Source of the DNA: Pseudomonas nitroreducens
Lineage (GTDB): Bacteria; Pseudomonadota; Gammaproteobacteria; Pseudomonadales; Pseudomonadaceae
Direction: 5' to 3'
DNA length: 64,000 bases
Assembly: GCF_014204515.1 (NCBI RefSeq)
Contig: NZ_JACHLI010000005.1
Span: forward strand, 248,001 to 312,000
Both the position numbers and the translations under genes were made by a program. A model generated the notes under the pieces. It did no database searches and was not told the origin of the DNA. It saw only the letters and a list, made by a program, of their open reading frames with translations. Of the stretch, positions 52,205-62,951 are shown one piece after another (the first letter of the stretch is position 1; each line of letters begins with the position of its first letter).

Positions 52205-53218
52205 ATGCGGGTGGCGATGCGGATCGTGCAGGCGCTCATCGCACTGTTGGTGCTGGCGCTGCTGGTGGGCGGCTGGTGGTACGTGCCCGGCGAACTCAGG
52301 CGGCAGCCGCTACTGACCGGCAGCAGCGAGGATGCCTCGGTACGCCAGGGCGAGCGGCGCCGCAGCTACGTGCTCTACATCCCGCAGAAACTCGCCGAGC
52401 GGCCAGCCTTGCTGGTGGTGCTACACAGCTCGCAGAGCAACGGCGAGCACATGCGCCGCGACAGCGGCTACCGTTTCGATGCGCTGGCCGATCGCGATGG
52501 CTTCCTGGTGCTCTATCCCGATGGTTTCGAGGGCCACTGGAACGACTGCCGGCGGGTCGCGTCCTACAGCGCCCGGCAATTGAACATCGATGACGTCGCC
52601 TTCCTCTCGGGGATGATCGCGCGCCTGCAGCGTGAGCGCGGCGTCGATCCTGCGCGGGTCTTCGTCACCGGTTATTCCAACGGTGGGCAGATGGCCTTGC
52701 GCATGGCCGCCGAAGCGCCGGATGCCGTCGAGGGCGTCGCCGCCGTGGCCGCCAGCCTGCCCAGCGCCGACAACGATGCCTGCCAGCCGGCGCGACAGGC
52801 CCGCGCCGCGCTGCTGATGAATGGCACCCAGGACCCGATCAATCCTTATGCCGGCGGCCGGGTGACCCTGTTCGGCTTCGGTGATCGCGGCAACGTGCTG
52901 TCCGCCGAGGACTCCGCCCTGGCCCTGGCGCAGCGCAACGGCCAGGGCGGCGAGCCGCAGGTGGACCGCCTGACCGATCCCGGCCCAGTTTGGACGCAGC
53001 GCCAGCGCTGGGCGGCCGCGGGCGCGCCGCCGGTGGAGCTGGTGACGGTGCATGGCGGCGGACACCTGATCTCGCAGCCGGGCTACCGGCCACCGCGCCT
53101 GCTCGGCCGAGCCGATCCGCAACTGGACGGGCCTGCCGAAATCTGGCGTTTCTTCAGCGAGCTTTCGCCGCCGCAGCCACCAGCCGACCCGCTGCCCCTC
53201 AACCCGCAGGCGCGCTAG
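52205..53218 (+). CDS. Membrane-anchored esterase, PHB-depolymerase-like (LpqC family)
   Basis: 337 residues. An N-terminal hydrophobic helix (residues 7-25) acts as signal or anchor. The alpha/beta-hydrolase domain has LLVVLHSSQSNGE, FLVLYPDGFEGHWNDCR, the nucleophile motif GYSNGGQMA (Ser158), GTQDPINPYAGG and VHGGGH. Related to polyhydroxybutyrate depolymerases, feruloyl esterases and LpqC. AAGGAG at 52192-52197 supports the ATG at 52205. The stop overlaps the convergent phosphoesterase gene by 4 bases. Confidence 0.86.
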   Translation: MRVAMRIVQALIALLVLALLVGGWWYVPGELRRQPLLTGSSEDASVRQGERRRSYVLYIPQKLAERPALLVVLHSSQSNGEHMRRDSGYRFDALADRDGFLVLYPDGFEGHWNDCRRVASYSARQLNIDDVAFLSGMIARLQRERGVDPARVFVTGYSNGGQMALRMAAEAPDAVEGVAAVAASLPSADNDACQPARQARAALLMNGTQDPINPYAGGRVTLFGFGDRGNVLSAEDSALALAQRNGQGGEPQVDRLTDPGPVWTQRQRWAAAGAPPVELVTVHGGGHLISQPGYRPPRLLGRADPQLDGPAEIWRFFSELSPPQPPADPLPLNPQAR

Positions 53219-53961
53219 AGCTCGATTACCCGGCAGGGATCGAAGCCGCTGTCCTCGCCCGGATAGGCGCCGGGGTTGGAGACGATGCGCGCGTTGCCGA
53301 TGCGGTAATCCAGGCATTCGTGGACATGCCCGTGGATCCACAGGTCGCAGCGCTCAGCCAGGCCTTCCAGGTTCGAGGCAAAGGCCGGCGACAGCGCATC
53401 GCCGACATACTCGGCGGGGATCGAGCGTGCGCTGGGCGCCTGGTGGGTGACGATTACCGTCGGCCCGGCAAAGGGCAGCGCCAGTTCGGCGTCCAGCCAT
53501 TCGCAGGTGGCGCGGCAGAATTCCTGGCTCATGTCCGGGGTAAAGGGCTGGGTGAAATAGTCGATGGTGCTGAAGTCCGGCATCAGCAGCTGGGCCTGCT
53601 CCTGCGCCAGCTGCGCCGCGCGCTTGCCGTACAGCTGGAAGTCGGTCCAAAGGGTGGCACCGAGGAAGCGCACGCCGCCCAGGACCAGTGCATCCTTCTC
53701 CAGAAAGTGGATATCCAGCGCCTGCGCCAGGTTGCGCATCGCCTGGGTCAGGTCCGCCAGGTCCGAGTGGTAGAACTCGTGGTTGCCGGCGACGTAGATG
53801 ATCTCGCTATCGGGGAATTCATCGCGCGCCCAGTGCAGGCCCTGCAGGTGCTCGTGGATGTCGCCGGCCAGCACCACCACGTCGGCCGGAGCCTGGGGCA
53901 GCCCACGGCGGCCGCCCGGGAAATGTTCGTGATGCAGGTCGGAGAGAACTCGCAGGCGCAT
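53215..53961 (-). CDS. Calcineurin-like metallophosphoesterase
   Basis: 248 residues with the metal-binding blocks LSDLHHEH (6-13), GDIHE (33-37), GNHEF (59-63), VTHQAPS and WIHGHVHECLDY. A cytoplasmic phosphoesterase of unknown substrate. Confidence 0.9.
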   Translation of the reverse strand: MRLRVLSDLHHEHFPGGRRGLPQAPADVVVLAGDIHEHLQGLHWARDEFPDSEIIYVAGNHEFYHSDLADLTQAMRNLAQALDIHFLEKDALVLGGVRFLGATLWTDFQLYGKRAAQLAQEQAQLLMPDFSTIDYFTQPFTPDMSQEFCRATCEWLDAELALPFAGPTVIVTHQAPSARSIPAEYVGDALSPAFASNLEGLAERCDLWIHGHVHECLDYRIGNARIVSNPGAYPGEDSGFDPCRVIEL

Positions 53962-54136
53962 GGGGCTTCGGCTTGGCTTGTAGGAAAGAGCCGAGCATAG
54001 CGAATGGTCCTACTTTTGACATGAGTCATGGCACCGGCAGTCCCTGCCTAAATCCTTTCAGAAATTAAGAGATGATTCAGAAGACTCCTTCAGCTTCCGC
54101 TTGGGCCCGCTGTTCCGGCGCCCCCAAGGAGGACTC

Positions 54137-55441
54137 ATGAAACTCATCTGGATCGTTTTGCTGGCCGTGGCGGCCAGCTTCGGCCTGGCGCTGGTCATCG
54201 ACCCGCCGGCGACCCTGGATATCTGGGTGCTGCGCAAGCAGGCCATTCTCTTCACCGGCGTCGCGTCCTTCGCGCTGATGTCGCTGATCATGCTGCTGGC
54301 GGTACGTCCGGTGTGGCTGGAAAAGCCGCTGGACGGCCTCGACCGCATGTACCGCGCGCACAAGTGGGCGGGCATCCTGGCCATTGTGCTGGGCCTGGCG
54401 CACTACCTGATGGAGCTGGGCGGGCCGCTGCTCGCCGAGTTCATTGCCAAGCCGGCCAAGGGGCCGCGGGTGGGAACCTTCCTCGACGCTTTCCGTGGTT
54501 CGGCCAAGGACCTGGGCGAGTGGTCGGCGTGGCTGCTGGCGGCGATGCTGGTCATCACCCTCTGGCAGCGCTTCCCGTATCACCTGTGGCGCTACGTCCA
54601 CAAAACCCTGGCGGTGGTCTACCTGGTGCTGGCTTTCCACGCGGTGGTGCTGGCGCCGGCAGGTTACTGGATGCAGCCGATCGGCTGGCTGGTGGCGCTC
54701 TGCGCTGGCGTGGGCAGCCTGTGCGCGCTGTGGGCGCTGAGCGGGCAGATCGGCCGCCGGCGCACCCATGAAGGTGTCGTGGTAGCCATCGAGCGCCCCG
54801 GCGAGCGCATGCTGGAAGTGACCTGTCAGCTGCAGGGCCGCTGGCAGCACCGTGCCGGCCAGTTCGCCTTCCTCACCTGCGATCGCCTGGAGGGGCAGCA
54901 TCCCTTCACCCTGTCCAGCGGTGACCTGGGCAATGGCGAGGTGCGCTTCAGTATCAAGGCGCTCGGCGATTACACCCAGCGCCTTCAGGAGGCTCTGAAG
55001 GTCGGTGATCCGGTGAAGGTGGAAGGGCCCTATGGCCGCTTCGACTTCCGTCGCGACAAGGGCGAGCGGCAGGTGTGGATTGCCGGGGGCATCGGCATCA
55101 CGCCGTTCCTGGCCTGGCTCGAGTCGCTACAGGCGCGGCCGGATGACTGCCCGGAAGTGACCTTGCTGTACTGCGTGCGCTCGCCGTCCGACGCGATCTA
55201 CGCCGGTCGCCTGCGCGAGCTTTGCGCGCAACTGCCGCGCATCGATCTGCGCGTGCATTACAGCGAGAGTGAAGGCTACCTGCAGGCGACCGACCTGGGT
55301 CTGCAGCCCGGTGCGCAAGGGCGCTGGCCCAGTGTCTGGTTCTGCGGTCCGCAGGCCTTGGCCGAGTTGCTGCGCCGTGATCTGCGCCGCCAGGGTATGC
55401 CCAGCAGCCGTTTCCACCAGGAAGCCTTCCAGATGCGCTGA
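54137..55441 (+). CDS. Ferric reductase-like transmembrane oxidoreductase
   Basis: 434 residues. The N-terminal part has about six helices with His residues in HKWAGILAIVLGLAHY and VHKTLAVVYLVLAFHAVV that probably hold haem. A cytoplasmic FAD module (HPFTLSSGD, residues about 256-264) and NAD module (WIAGGIGITPFLAWLESL; FCGPQAL) follow. Likely moves electrons from NAD(P)H across the membrane, for example to ferric iron. AAGGAGG lies 6 bases before the ATG. Confidence 0.88.
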   Translation: MKLIWIVLLAVAASFGLALVIDPPATLDIWVLRKQAILFTGVASFALMSLIMLLAVRPVWLEKPLDGLDRMYRAHKWAGILAIVLGLAHYLMELGGPLLAEFIAKPAKGPRVGTFLDAFRGSAKDLGEWSAWLLAAMLVITLWQRFPYHLWRYVHKTLAVVYLVLAFHAVVLAPAGYWMQPIGWLVALCAGVGSLCALWALSGQIGRRRTHEGVVVAIERPGERMLEVTCQLQGRWQHRAGQFAFLTCDRLEGQHPFTLSSGDLGNGEVRFSIKALGDYTQRLQEALKVGDPVKVEGPYGRFDFRRDKGERQVWIAGGIGITPFLAWLESLQARPDDCPEVTLLYCVRSPSDAIYAGRLRELCAQLPRIDLRVHYSESEGYLQATDLGLQPGAQGRWPSVWFCGPQALAELLRRDLRRQGMPSSRFHQEAFQMR

Positions 55442-55447
55442 GGCCGT

Positions 55448-57115
55448 TCAGAAACCGGCGACGCCCAGGTCGTGCAACTGCCCGCGCAACTGCACGACTT
55501 GTGGGGCGCTGAAGAAGTCTTCCAGCTGTTTCGCACGGACCTTGCCGATGCCCGGCTGCTGCTGCCATTGCGCGGCGCTGCGAGTGGCCAGGGTTGACCA
55601 GCCTTCACCCGCGGGATGAGCGTCGGGTGAAGGCGCTCCGAGGGCGCGCAGCCAGAGGGTGAACGGGCGCTGGCGAGCCAGCTGGAACTGCTGGTGCAGT
55701 GCAGACGCGCTGCGTTCAGCCAATCCGGGCACCGTGCCCAATTGCTCCGGGGTCAGCGTCATCCAGTCGAGCATTCCTTGCAGCAGGCCGGCTTCGTGCA
55801 GGCGCCGCCAGGTGCCCGGCCCGACGCCGGCGAGGCCCAGGCCGTTCTTGCCGCTCAGCCACTCCAGTCGGGCGAGGAATTGCGCCTCGCAATCCGCCGT
55901 GGGCCGCCAGCAGGTGAGGGCGTTGTATTGCGCGTCCGCTGGAGCAATCAGCTCGGGGCGAGTCGGCGAGCGCCAGACCACGCCGTCCAGGCGCGGGATG
56001 GTCAGCCCGGCGAGGGCGATGGCGACCTGATCGCCGGGCCGTGCGTCGAGGTTGCGCCAGCGCTTGAGCGAGCCTGCGCCGACACGCTGGATGGTCCGCC
56101 CATCCAGCTCAACCGGTGCGAGATGCAGCACGGGCGTTACCCGTCCACTGCGGCCGACCTTGAACTCCACGCGCCGGACTTCGGCCAGTGCCTGCTGGTG
56201 CGGATACTTCCAGGCCACCGCCCAGCCGGGGGATTGTGCGCTCCAGGTCTTGCCCGGCGGCCGGCGACCCTGGCGGATGACGATGCCGTCGCTGGCGAAG
56301 GGCAGCGGCTGGCGATACCAACGCTCGCGCCAGGTTTCGACTTCGTCGAAGCCGGTTACCGGTTCGGTCAGTTCGGCGCTGTCGGCGAAGCCCAGCTGGC
56401 GCAGGCGCGCCAGGCGCTCGGGCATCTCCAGTGGGCCATCGGGCAGCTCCCAGACGAACAGGCCGACCTGCTCGCCCTCATCCCCCAGTTCCTTGCGCGC
56501 CATCAGCCCGGCGACCTTGCCGCGCGCACCGCCGCCGCCCTGCCGGGCTTGCACATGCTGCGGCAGGCGCCAGTAGAGCTCGCCTTGCAGCACCAGCCGT
56601 CCACGCGCGCCGGGCAACTGTCGAGGGATGGCTGCAATGCGCTGCGCGTTGCGGGTCCAGTCCTGCCCGGCAGTGCCGTCGCCACGACTGATCGCCTGGG
56701 CGAGCTCACCGTTCTTGTAGACCAGCGTCACCGCTACGCCGTCGACCTTGGGTTGAACCCAGAGGTCGCTGCGGTTTTCCAGCCAGCTGCGCACCGCCGT
56801 GGCATCAGGAAGTTTGTCGAGACCGGTGTGGGCGAAGGGGTGGGGGATCTCCCCTGCGCTGCTGGCCAGCGGCGATGGGGGTTCTTCGCTCACCTGGGGA
56901 AAGCAGGCCTGCCATTGCCGGAGTCGCTCGCGGGCCTGGTCGTAGAGCTCATCGGCGACGGGAGATTGTCCGTCGCGGTGGTAAGCGTCATCCCATTGGG
57001 CCAACTGCGTTCGCAGCGCTGCGAGCTGTTGGGCTGCCTGCTCGGGTGACCATTCGGGGCAGGCAAGAATCGGGGTACAAAGGCAGGCGAAAGCAGCAAG
57101 GACCAAGGCGCGCAT
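55448..57115 (-). CDS. ligB: NAD-dependent DNA ligase LigB, with signal-peptide-like start
   Basis: 555 residues. The adenylation motif KVDG (Lys123) lies in WVQPKVDGVAVTL, followed by SRGDGTAGQDWT, GELYWR, FASDGIVIRQ and WAVAWKYP. An OB fold and helix-hairpin-helix repeats (GLAGVGPGTWRRLHEAG; PGIGKVRAKQLED) come next. There is no four-Cys zinc finger and no BRCT domain, as in LigB. Residues 1-20 (MRALVLAAFACLCTPILAC) look like a Sec signal, a feature that E. coli LigB also shows. The start at 57115 is preferred to one 30 bases upstream. Confidence 0.92.
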   Translation of the reverse strand: MRALVLAAFACLCTPILACPEWSPEQAAQQLAALRTQLAQWDDAYHRDGQSPVADELYDQARERLRQWQACFPQVSEEPPSPLASSAGEIPHPFAHTGLDKLPDATAVRSWLENRSDLWVQPKVDGVAVTLVYKNGELAQAISRGDGTAGQDWTRNAQRIAAIPRQLPGARGRLVLQGELYWRLPQHVQARQGGGGARGKVAGLMARKELGDEGEQVGLFVWELPDGPLEMPERLARLRQLGFADSAELTEPVTGFDEVETWRERWYRQPLPFASDGIVIRQGRRPPGKTWSAQSPGWAVAWKYPHQQALAEVRRVEFKVGRSGRVTPVLHLAPVELDGRTIQRVGAGSLKRWRNLDARPGDQVAIALAGLTIPRLDGVVWRSPTRPELIAPADAQYNALTCWRPTADCEAQFLARLEWLSGKNGLGLAGVGPGTWRRLHEAGLLQGMLDWMTLTPEQLGTVPGLAERSASALHQQFQLARQRPFTLWLRALGAPSPDAHPAGEGWSTLATRSAAQWQQQPGIGKVRAKQLEDFFSAPQVVQLRGQLHDLGVAGF

Positions 57116-57308
57116 GGTGGGCTTCCTGGCGGCGGAAATGCCCAAGGCTAGGAGGCGGCGCTGTCTGTCGGCGATTGGAGTCCGGTGGATTGTTCCGCGG
57201 AGATTGTGAGATAGCAGGAGTGAAATGGTGGGCGTCGTCTCGTGATGGGTTTGCGAGCAAGAACTAGGCGTCCCCCTCGTTCCTACGAAAAGCCTTTGCG
57301 CTGGAAAC

Positions 57309-57338
57309 GAAAAAGCCCCGCCGAGGCGGGGCTTTTTC
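57309..57338 (-). terminator. Rho-independent terminator of metK
   Basis: aaaaagccccgcc and ggcggggcttttt form a near-perfect hairpin ending in T on either strand, 14 bases after the metK stop. Confidence 0.92.
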
Positions 57339-57351
57339 CTGCTGCCGGGTC

Positions 57352-58542
57352 TTACAGACCGGCGGCGTCACGCAGGGCGGCAGCCTTGTCGGTGCGCTCC
57401 CAGGTGAAGGCGGTGAAGGTGTCGTCACCGTAGGTCATTTCGAACGGGTTGCGACCGAAGTGGCCGTAGGCCGCGGTCGGCAGGTACATCGGGTGCAGCA
57501 GGTCGAGCATCTTGGTGATCGCGTACGGACGCAGGTCGAAGTGCTCGCGGACCAGCTGGATGATCTTGTCATCGCTGATCTTGCCGGTGCCGAAGGTGTT
57601 GATCGAGATGGAGGTCGGCAGGGCCACGCCGATGGCGTAGGACACCTGGATCTCGCAGCGCTCGGCCAGGCCGGCGGCAACGATGTTCTTGGCCACGTAG
57701 CGGCCGGCGTAGGCAGCGGAACGGTCGACCTTGGACGGGTCCTTGCCGGAGAACGCGCCGCCACCGTGACGGGCCATGCCGCCGTAGGAGTCGACGATGA
57801 TCTTGCGGCCGGTCAGGCCGCAGTCGCCCACCGGGCCGCCGATCACGAAGTTGCCGGTCGGGTTGATGTGGAACTGGGTGTCCTTGTGCAGCAGTTCGGC
57901 CGGCAGGGCGTGCTTGATGATCAGCTCCATCACGCCTTCGCGCAGATCGGCCAGCGACACTTCCGGGTTGTGCTGGGTGGACAGCACCACGGCGTCGATG
58001 CCGACCACCTTGCCGCCTTCGTAGCGGCAGGTGACCTGGCTCTTGGCGTCCGGGCGCAGCCAGGTCAGTAGGTTGGACTTGCGTGCCTCGGCCTGGCGCT
58101 CGACCAGGGCGTGGGAGAAGCGGATCGGCGCGGGCATCAGCACGTCGGTTTCGTTGCTGGCGTAGCCGAACATCAGGCCCTGGTCGCCAGCGCCCTGGTC
58201 TTCCGGCTTGGCGCGGTCGACGCCCTGGTTGATGTCCGGGGACTGCTTGCCGATGATGTTCATCACGCCGCAGGTGGCGCCGTCGAAGCCGACGTCGGAG
58301 CTGGTGTAGCCGATGTCGCAGATGACGTCGCGGACGATCTGCTCCAGGTCGACCCAGGCGCTGGTGGTGACTTCGCCGGCAACGATGGCGACGCCGGTCT
58401 TGACCAGGGTTTCCACCGCCACGCGAGCGTGCTTGTCCTTGGCGATGATGGCGTCGAGCACCGCATCGGAGATCTGGTCCGCGATCTTGTCCGGATGGCC
58501 TTCGGAGACGGATTCGGAGGTGAAAACTGAGTATTCGCTCAT
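57352..58542 (-). CDS. metK: S-adenosylmethionine synthetase
   Basis: Makes S-adenosylmethionine from methionine and ATP. 396 residues: FTSESVSEGHPDKIADQ (7-23), GDQGLMFGYA, the P-loop-like GGGAFSGKDPSKVDRSAAY and DLRPYAI. It is second in a unit with an ArsR-methyltransferase regulator 17 bases upstream. Confidence 0.98.
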   Translation of the reverse strand: MSEYSVFTSESVSEGHPDKIADQISDAVLDAIIAKDKHARVAVETLVKTGVAIVAGEVTTSAWVDLEQIVRDVICDIGYTSSDVGFDGATCGVMNIIGKQSPDINQGVDRAKPEDQGAGDQGLMFGYASNETDVLMPAPIRFSHALVERQAEARKSNLLTWLRPDAKSQVTCRYEGGKVVGIDAVVLSTQHNPEVSLADLREGVMELIIKHALPAELLHKDTQFHINPTGNFVIGGPVGDCGLTGRKIIVDSYGGMARHGGGAFSGKDPSKVDRSAAYAGRYVAKNIVAAGLAERCEIQVSYAIGVALPTSISINTFGTGKISDDKIIQLVREHFDLRPYAITKMLDLLHPMYLPTAAYGHFGRNPFEMTYGDDTFTAFTWERTDKAAALRDAAGL

Positions 58543-58559
58543 CTAACGGTTCCTATCAT

Positions 58560-59561
58560 TTACCGGTGGGTGAGGACGCTTCGCGAATCCGGCTTGGCGA
58601 AGTGCCGTACCTGGATCTGAAAGCCATTACGTAAACCGATGTAAACACTTTCGCCGGACGCGAGCCCGGCGGCGTCGGCCCAGAGGGCCAGGTCTTCCTG
58701 TTCGAACCCCAGCCAGAGGTCCCCGCAGGCTTCGCGGGCCCAGCTCTGGTCGTGGCTGCAGAGTTCGGTCACCAGCAGGCTGCCACCGGGTTTCACCAGG
58801 TGGGCCAGCTGCTTCACGGCCTCCGCGGGTGCAGCGAAGTGGTGCAGCACCATGTTCAGCACCACGCAGTCGGCCGCGTCGTCAACGTCCTGCAGGGCGT
58901 CGCCCAGCCGCAGCCGGACGTTGTTCAAGCCTTCGCTGGCGCAGCGCTGGCGAGCCATGTCGAGCATGGTCTGGCTATTGTCCAGCGCTGTCACCTGAGC
59001 GAAACGCCGGGCCAGCTCGGGGAGGAATCCACCGTCGCCGGGGCCGACTTCCAGCGCCGTGGCGCCGGGGGCGAAGCTCAGTGCATCGAGCAGCGCCAGC
59101 ACGCTTTCGCGGTATTGCGGCAGTCCTGCGATCAGGTCCTGGGTCGCCTGGAACTTCTCCGCGCTGCGGGCGAAGAAGTCACGGCTGACGGCGGCGCGCT
59201 GGGCGTGCACGCCATCGACGCGGGCGCTGACGTCATCGGCCAGCGCCAGTTCATCCACTTCTTCGAGCAGCGCCCCATGCAGCGCGCCACCCAGGCTCTC
59301 GCCCTGGGGCAGGGCGCGGCGATAGAAGATCGCGTTGCCTTCGCGCCGCGTGGCCACCAGGCCGGCCTGGGCCAGCACCTTGAGGTGGTGGCTCATGCCC
59401 GACTGGCGCACGCCGAAGATATGCGCCAGTTCCAGCACGCCGAACGAATCGTTGGCCAGCACCCGCAGCACATTCAGCCGCAGCGGATCACCGCCGGCCT
59501 TGCACAGGGCAGCCAGCTGGTCGCAATCGTCGTGGCGGATTTCGGGCAGGCGCAGACTCAT
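58560..59561 (-). CDS. ArsR-type regulator fused to a SAM-dependent methyltransferase
   Basis: 333 residues. The N-terminal ArsR winged helix (about 14-85) has DPLRLNVLRVLAND, ELAHIFGVRQSGMSHHLKVLAQAGLV and the wing TRREGNAIFYRR. The C-terminal class I methyltransferase domain begins at LEVGPGDGGFLPELARRF (170-187) with ALDNSQTMLDMAR and DCVVLNMVLHHF. No arsenic-binding Cys pair is visible in the ArsR part. Sitting 17 bases before metK, it probably senses SAM or SAH through the methyltransferase pocket and controls metK. A perfect palindrome upstream is its likely operator. Confidence 0.9.
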   Translation of the reverse strand: MSLRLPEIRHDDCDQLAALCKAGGDPLRLNVLRVLANDSFGVLELAHIFGVRQSGMSHHLKVLAQAGLVATRREGNAIFYRRALPQGESLGGALHGALLEEVDELALADDVSARVDGVHAQRAAVSRDFFARSAEKFQATQDLIAGLPQYRESVLALLDALSFAPGATALEVGPGDGGFLPELARRFAQVTALDNSQTMLDMARQRCASEGLNNVRLRLGDALQDVDDAADCVVLNMVLHHFAAPAEAVKQLAHLVKPGGSLLVTELCSHDQSWAREACGDLWLGFEQEDLALWADAAGLASGESVYIGLRNGFQIQVRHFAKPDSRSVLTHR

Positions 59562-59605
59562 AGGTCGCGCAGTCTAGTCGCGGGGTCCGGGGTGGGCAAT
59601 AGCTG

Positions 59606-59623
59606 TATCAAAAAGTTTTGATA
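59606..59623. promoter_or_regulatory. Perfect palindrome upstream of the ArsR-methyltransferase gene
   Basis: TATCAAAA-AG-TTTTGATA, 8-bp perfect arms around 2 bases, 44 bases upstream of the regulator start. Size and placement suit an ArsR-family operator for autoregulation of the regulator-metK unit. Confidence 0.7.
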
Positions 59624-59653
59624 TTGGAGACGAAAGGCAGCTAAGGGCAGCTT

Positions 59654-59723
59654 CAGGCGGCAGGCTGCAGGCGACAGGCAGTCGTCGGGGCAAGCACTGT
59701 CGCCTGCCGCCTGTAGCCTGCAG
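59654..59723. repeat. CAGGCGGCAGGCTGCAGGCGACAG inverted repeat
   Basis: caggcggcaggctgcaggcgacag and ctgtcgcctgccgcctgtagcctgcag are inverted copies with the internal blocks shuffled, around a ~20-base centre. It fills much of the gap between the regulator and tktA. Confidence 0.75.
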
Positions 59724-59821
59724 CCCGATTATCATTGCCCCGCGGGGCCCGGCTGGGCGAAAATACCGGCCTTTTTTCATTCCCTTCGATCTTTCGAAGC
59801 AGCCCCCGCAGGAGATCAGCG

Positions 59822-61819
<1,998 letters not shown>

Positions 61820-61876
61820 CGAGCGCCTGAACCTGCCGGGGCGCCAAGCCCCGGCAGCGATCACCAAGGGATAACA

Positions 61877-62923
61877 ATGTCCAAGCGCCCTTACCGAGTT
61901 GCCCTCAACGGCTACGGCCGCATCGGCCGCTGCGTGTTCCGTGCCCTGCACGAACGCGGCGCCAAGGCTGATTTCTCCATCGTCGCGCTGAACGACCTGG
62001 CGGACCTGGCCAGCCTGGAATACCTGACCCGCTTCGACTCCACCCACGGCCGCTTCCCCGGCGAGGTGAGCGTGTCCGACGGCTGCCTGCATGTCGGCGG
62101 CGACTGCGTGAAGGTGTTCCGCGAAGCCGAGCCCGAGGCGATCGACTGGCGCGCCCTGGACGTCGACCTGGTGCTGGAATGCTCCGGCGTCTACAACACC
62201 CGCGCCGATGGCGAGCGCTTCCTCGGCGCCGGTGCGCCGCGGGTGCTGTTCTCCCAGCCGATGGCCAGCGAGGTGGATATCGACGCCACCGTGGTCTTCG
62301 GCATCAACCAGCAGGGCCTCTCCGGCGCCGAGCTGCTGGTGTCCAACGCATCGTGCACCACCAACTGCAGCGTGCCGCTGCTCAAGCTGCTGAACGAGGC
62401 CGTGGGCATCGAGTACGTCTCGATCACCACCATCCACTCGGCGATGAACGACCAGCCGGTGATCGACGCCTACCACCACGAAGACCTGCGCCGTACGCGC
62501 TCGGCCTTCCAGTCGGTGATCCCGGTATCCACCGGGCTGGCCCGTGGCATCGAGCGCCTGCTGCCGGAACTCGCCGGGCGAATCCAGGCCAAAGCCATTC
62601 GGGTGCCGACGGTGAACGTCTCGGCCCTGGACATCACCCTGCAGGTCTCCCGCGATACATCCGCCGAGGAGATCAACCGCGTGCTGCGCCAGGCCGCCAG
62701 CGAAGGCCCGCTCAAAGGGCTGCTGGCGTACACCGAGCTGCCCCACGCCAGCTGCGATTTCAACCATGATCCGCACTCGGCCATCGTCGATGGCAGCCAG
62801 ACCCGCGTTTCCGGCCCCCGCCTGGTGAACGTGCTGGCCTGGTTCGACAACGAGTGGGGGTTCGCCAACCGCATGCTCGACACCGCAGGGCATTTCCTGC
62901 GGGTCGCCGCTACCGAACGTTAA
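61877..62923 (+). CDS. epd: D-erythrose-4-phosphate dehydrogenase
   Basis: 348 residues of the GAPDH family, with NGYGRIGR (11-18), the catalytic SNASCTTNC (Cys160), and NEWGF near the C-terminus. Epd oxidises erythrose 4-phosphate for pyridoxal phosphate synthesis. Placement between tktA and pgk is the classical position. A GAPDH role is the alternative, but the sequence and location favour Epd. Confidence 0.93.
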   Translation: MSKRPYRVALNGYGRIGRCVFRALHERGAKADFSIVALNDLADLASLEYLTRFDSTHGRFPGEVSVSDGCLHVGGDCVKVFREAEPEAIDWRALDVDLVLECSGVYNTRADGERFLGAGAPRVLFSQPMASEVDIDATVVFGINQQGLSGAELLVSNASCTTNCSVPLLKLLNEAVGIEYVSITTIHSAMNDQPVIDAYHHEDLRRTRSAFQSVIPVSTGLARGIERLLPELAGRIQAKAIRVPTVNVSALDITLQVSRDTSAEEINRVLRQAASEGPLKGLLAYTELPHASCDFNHDPHSAIVDGSQTRVSGPRLVNVLAWFDNEWGFANRMLDTAGHFLRVAATER

Positions 62924-62951
62924 TCAAACAGCCCCAACAGGACTGACTGTC

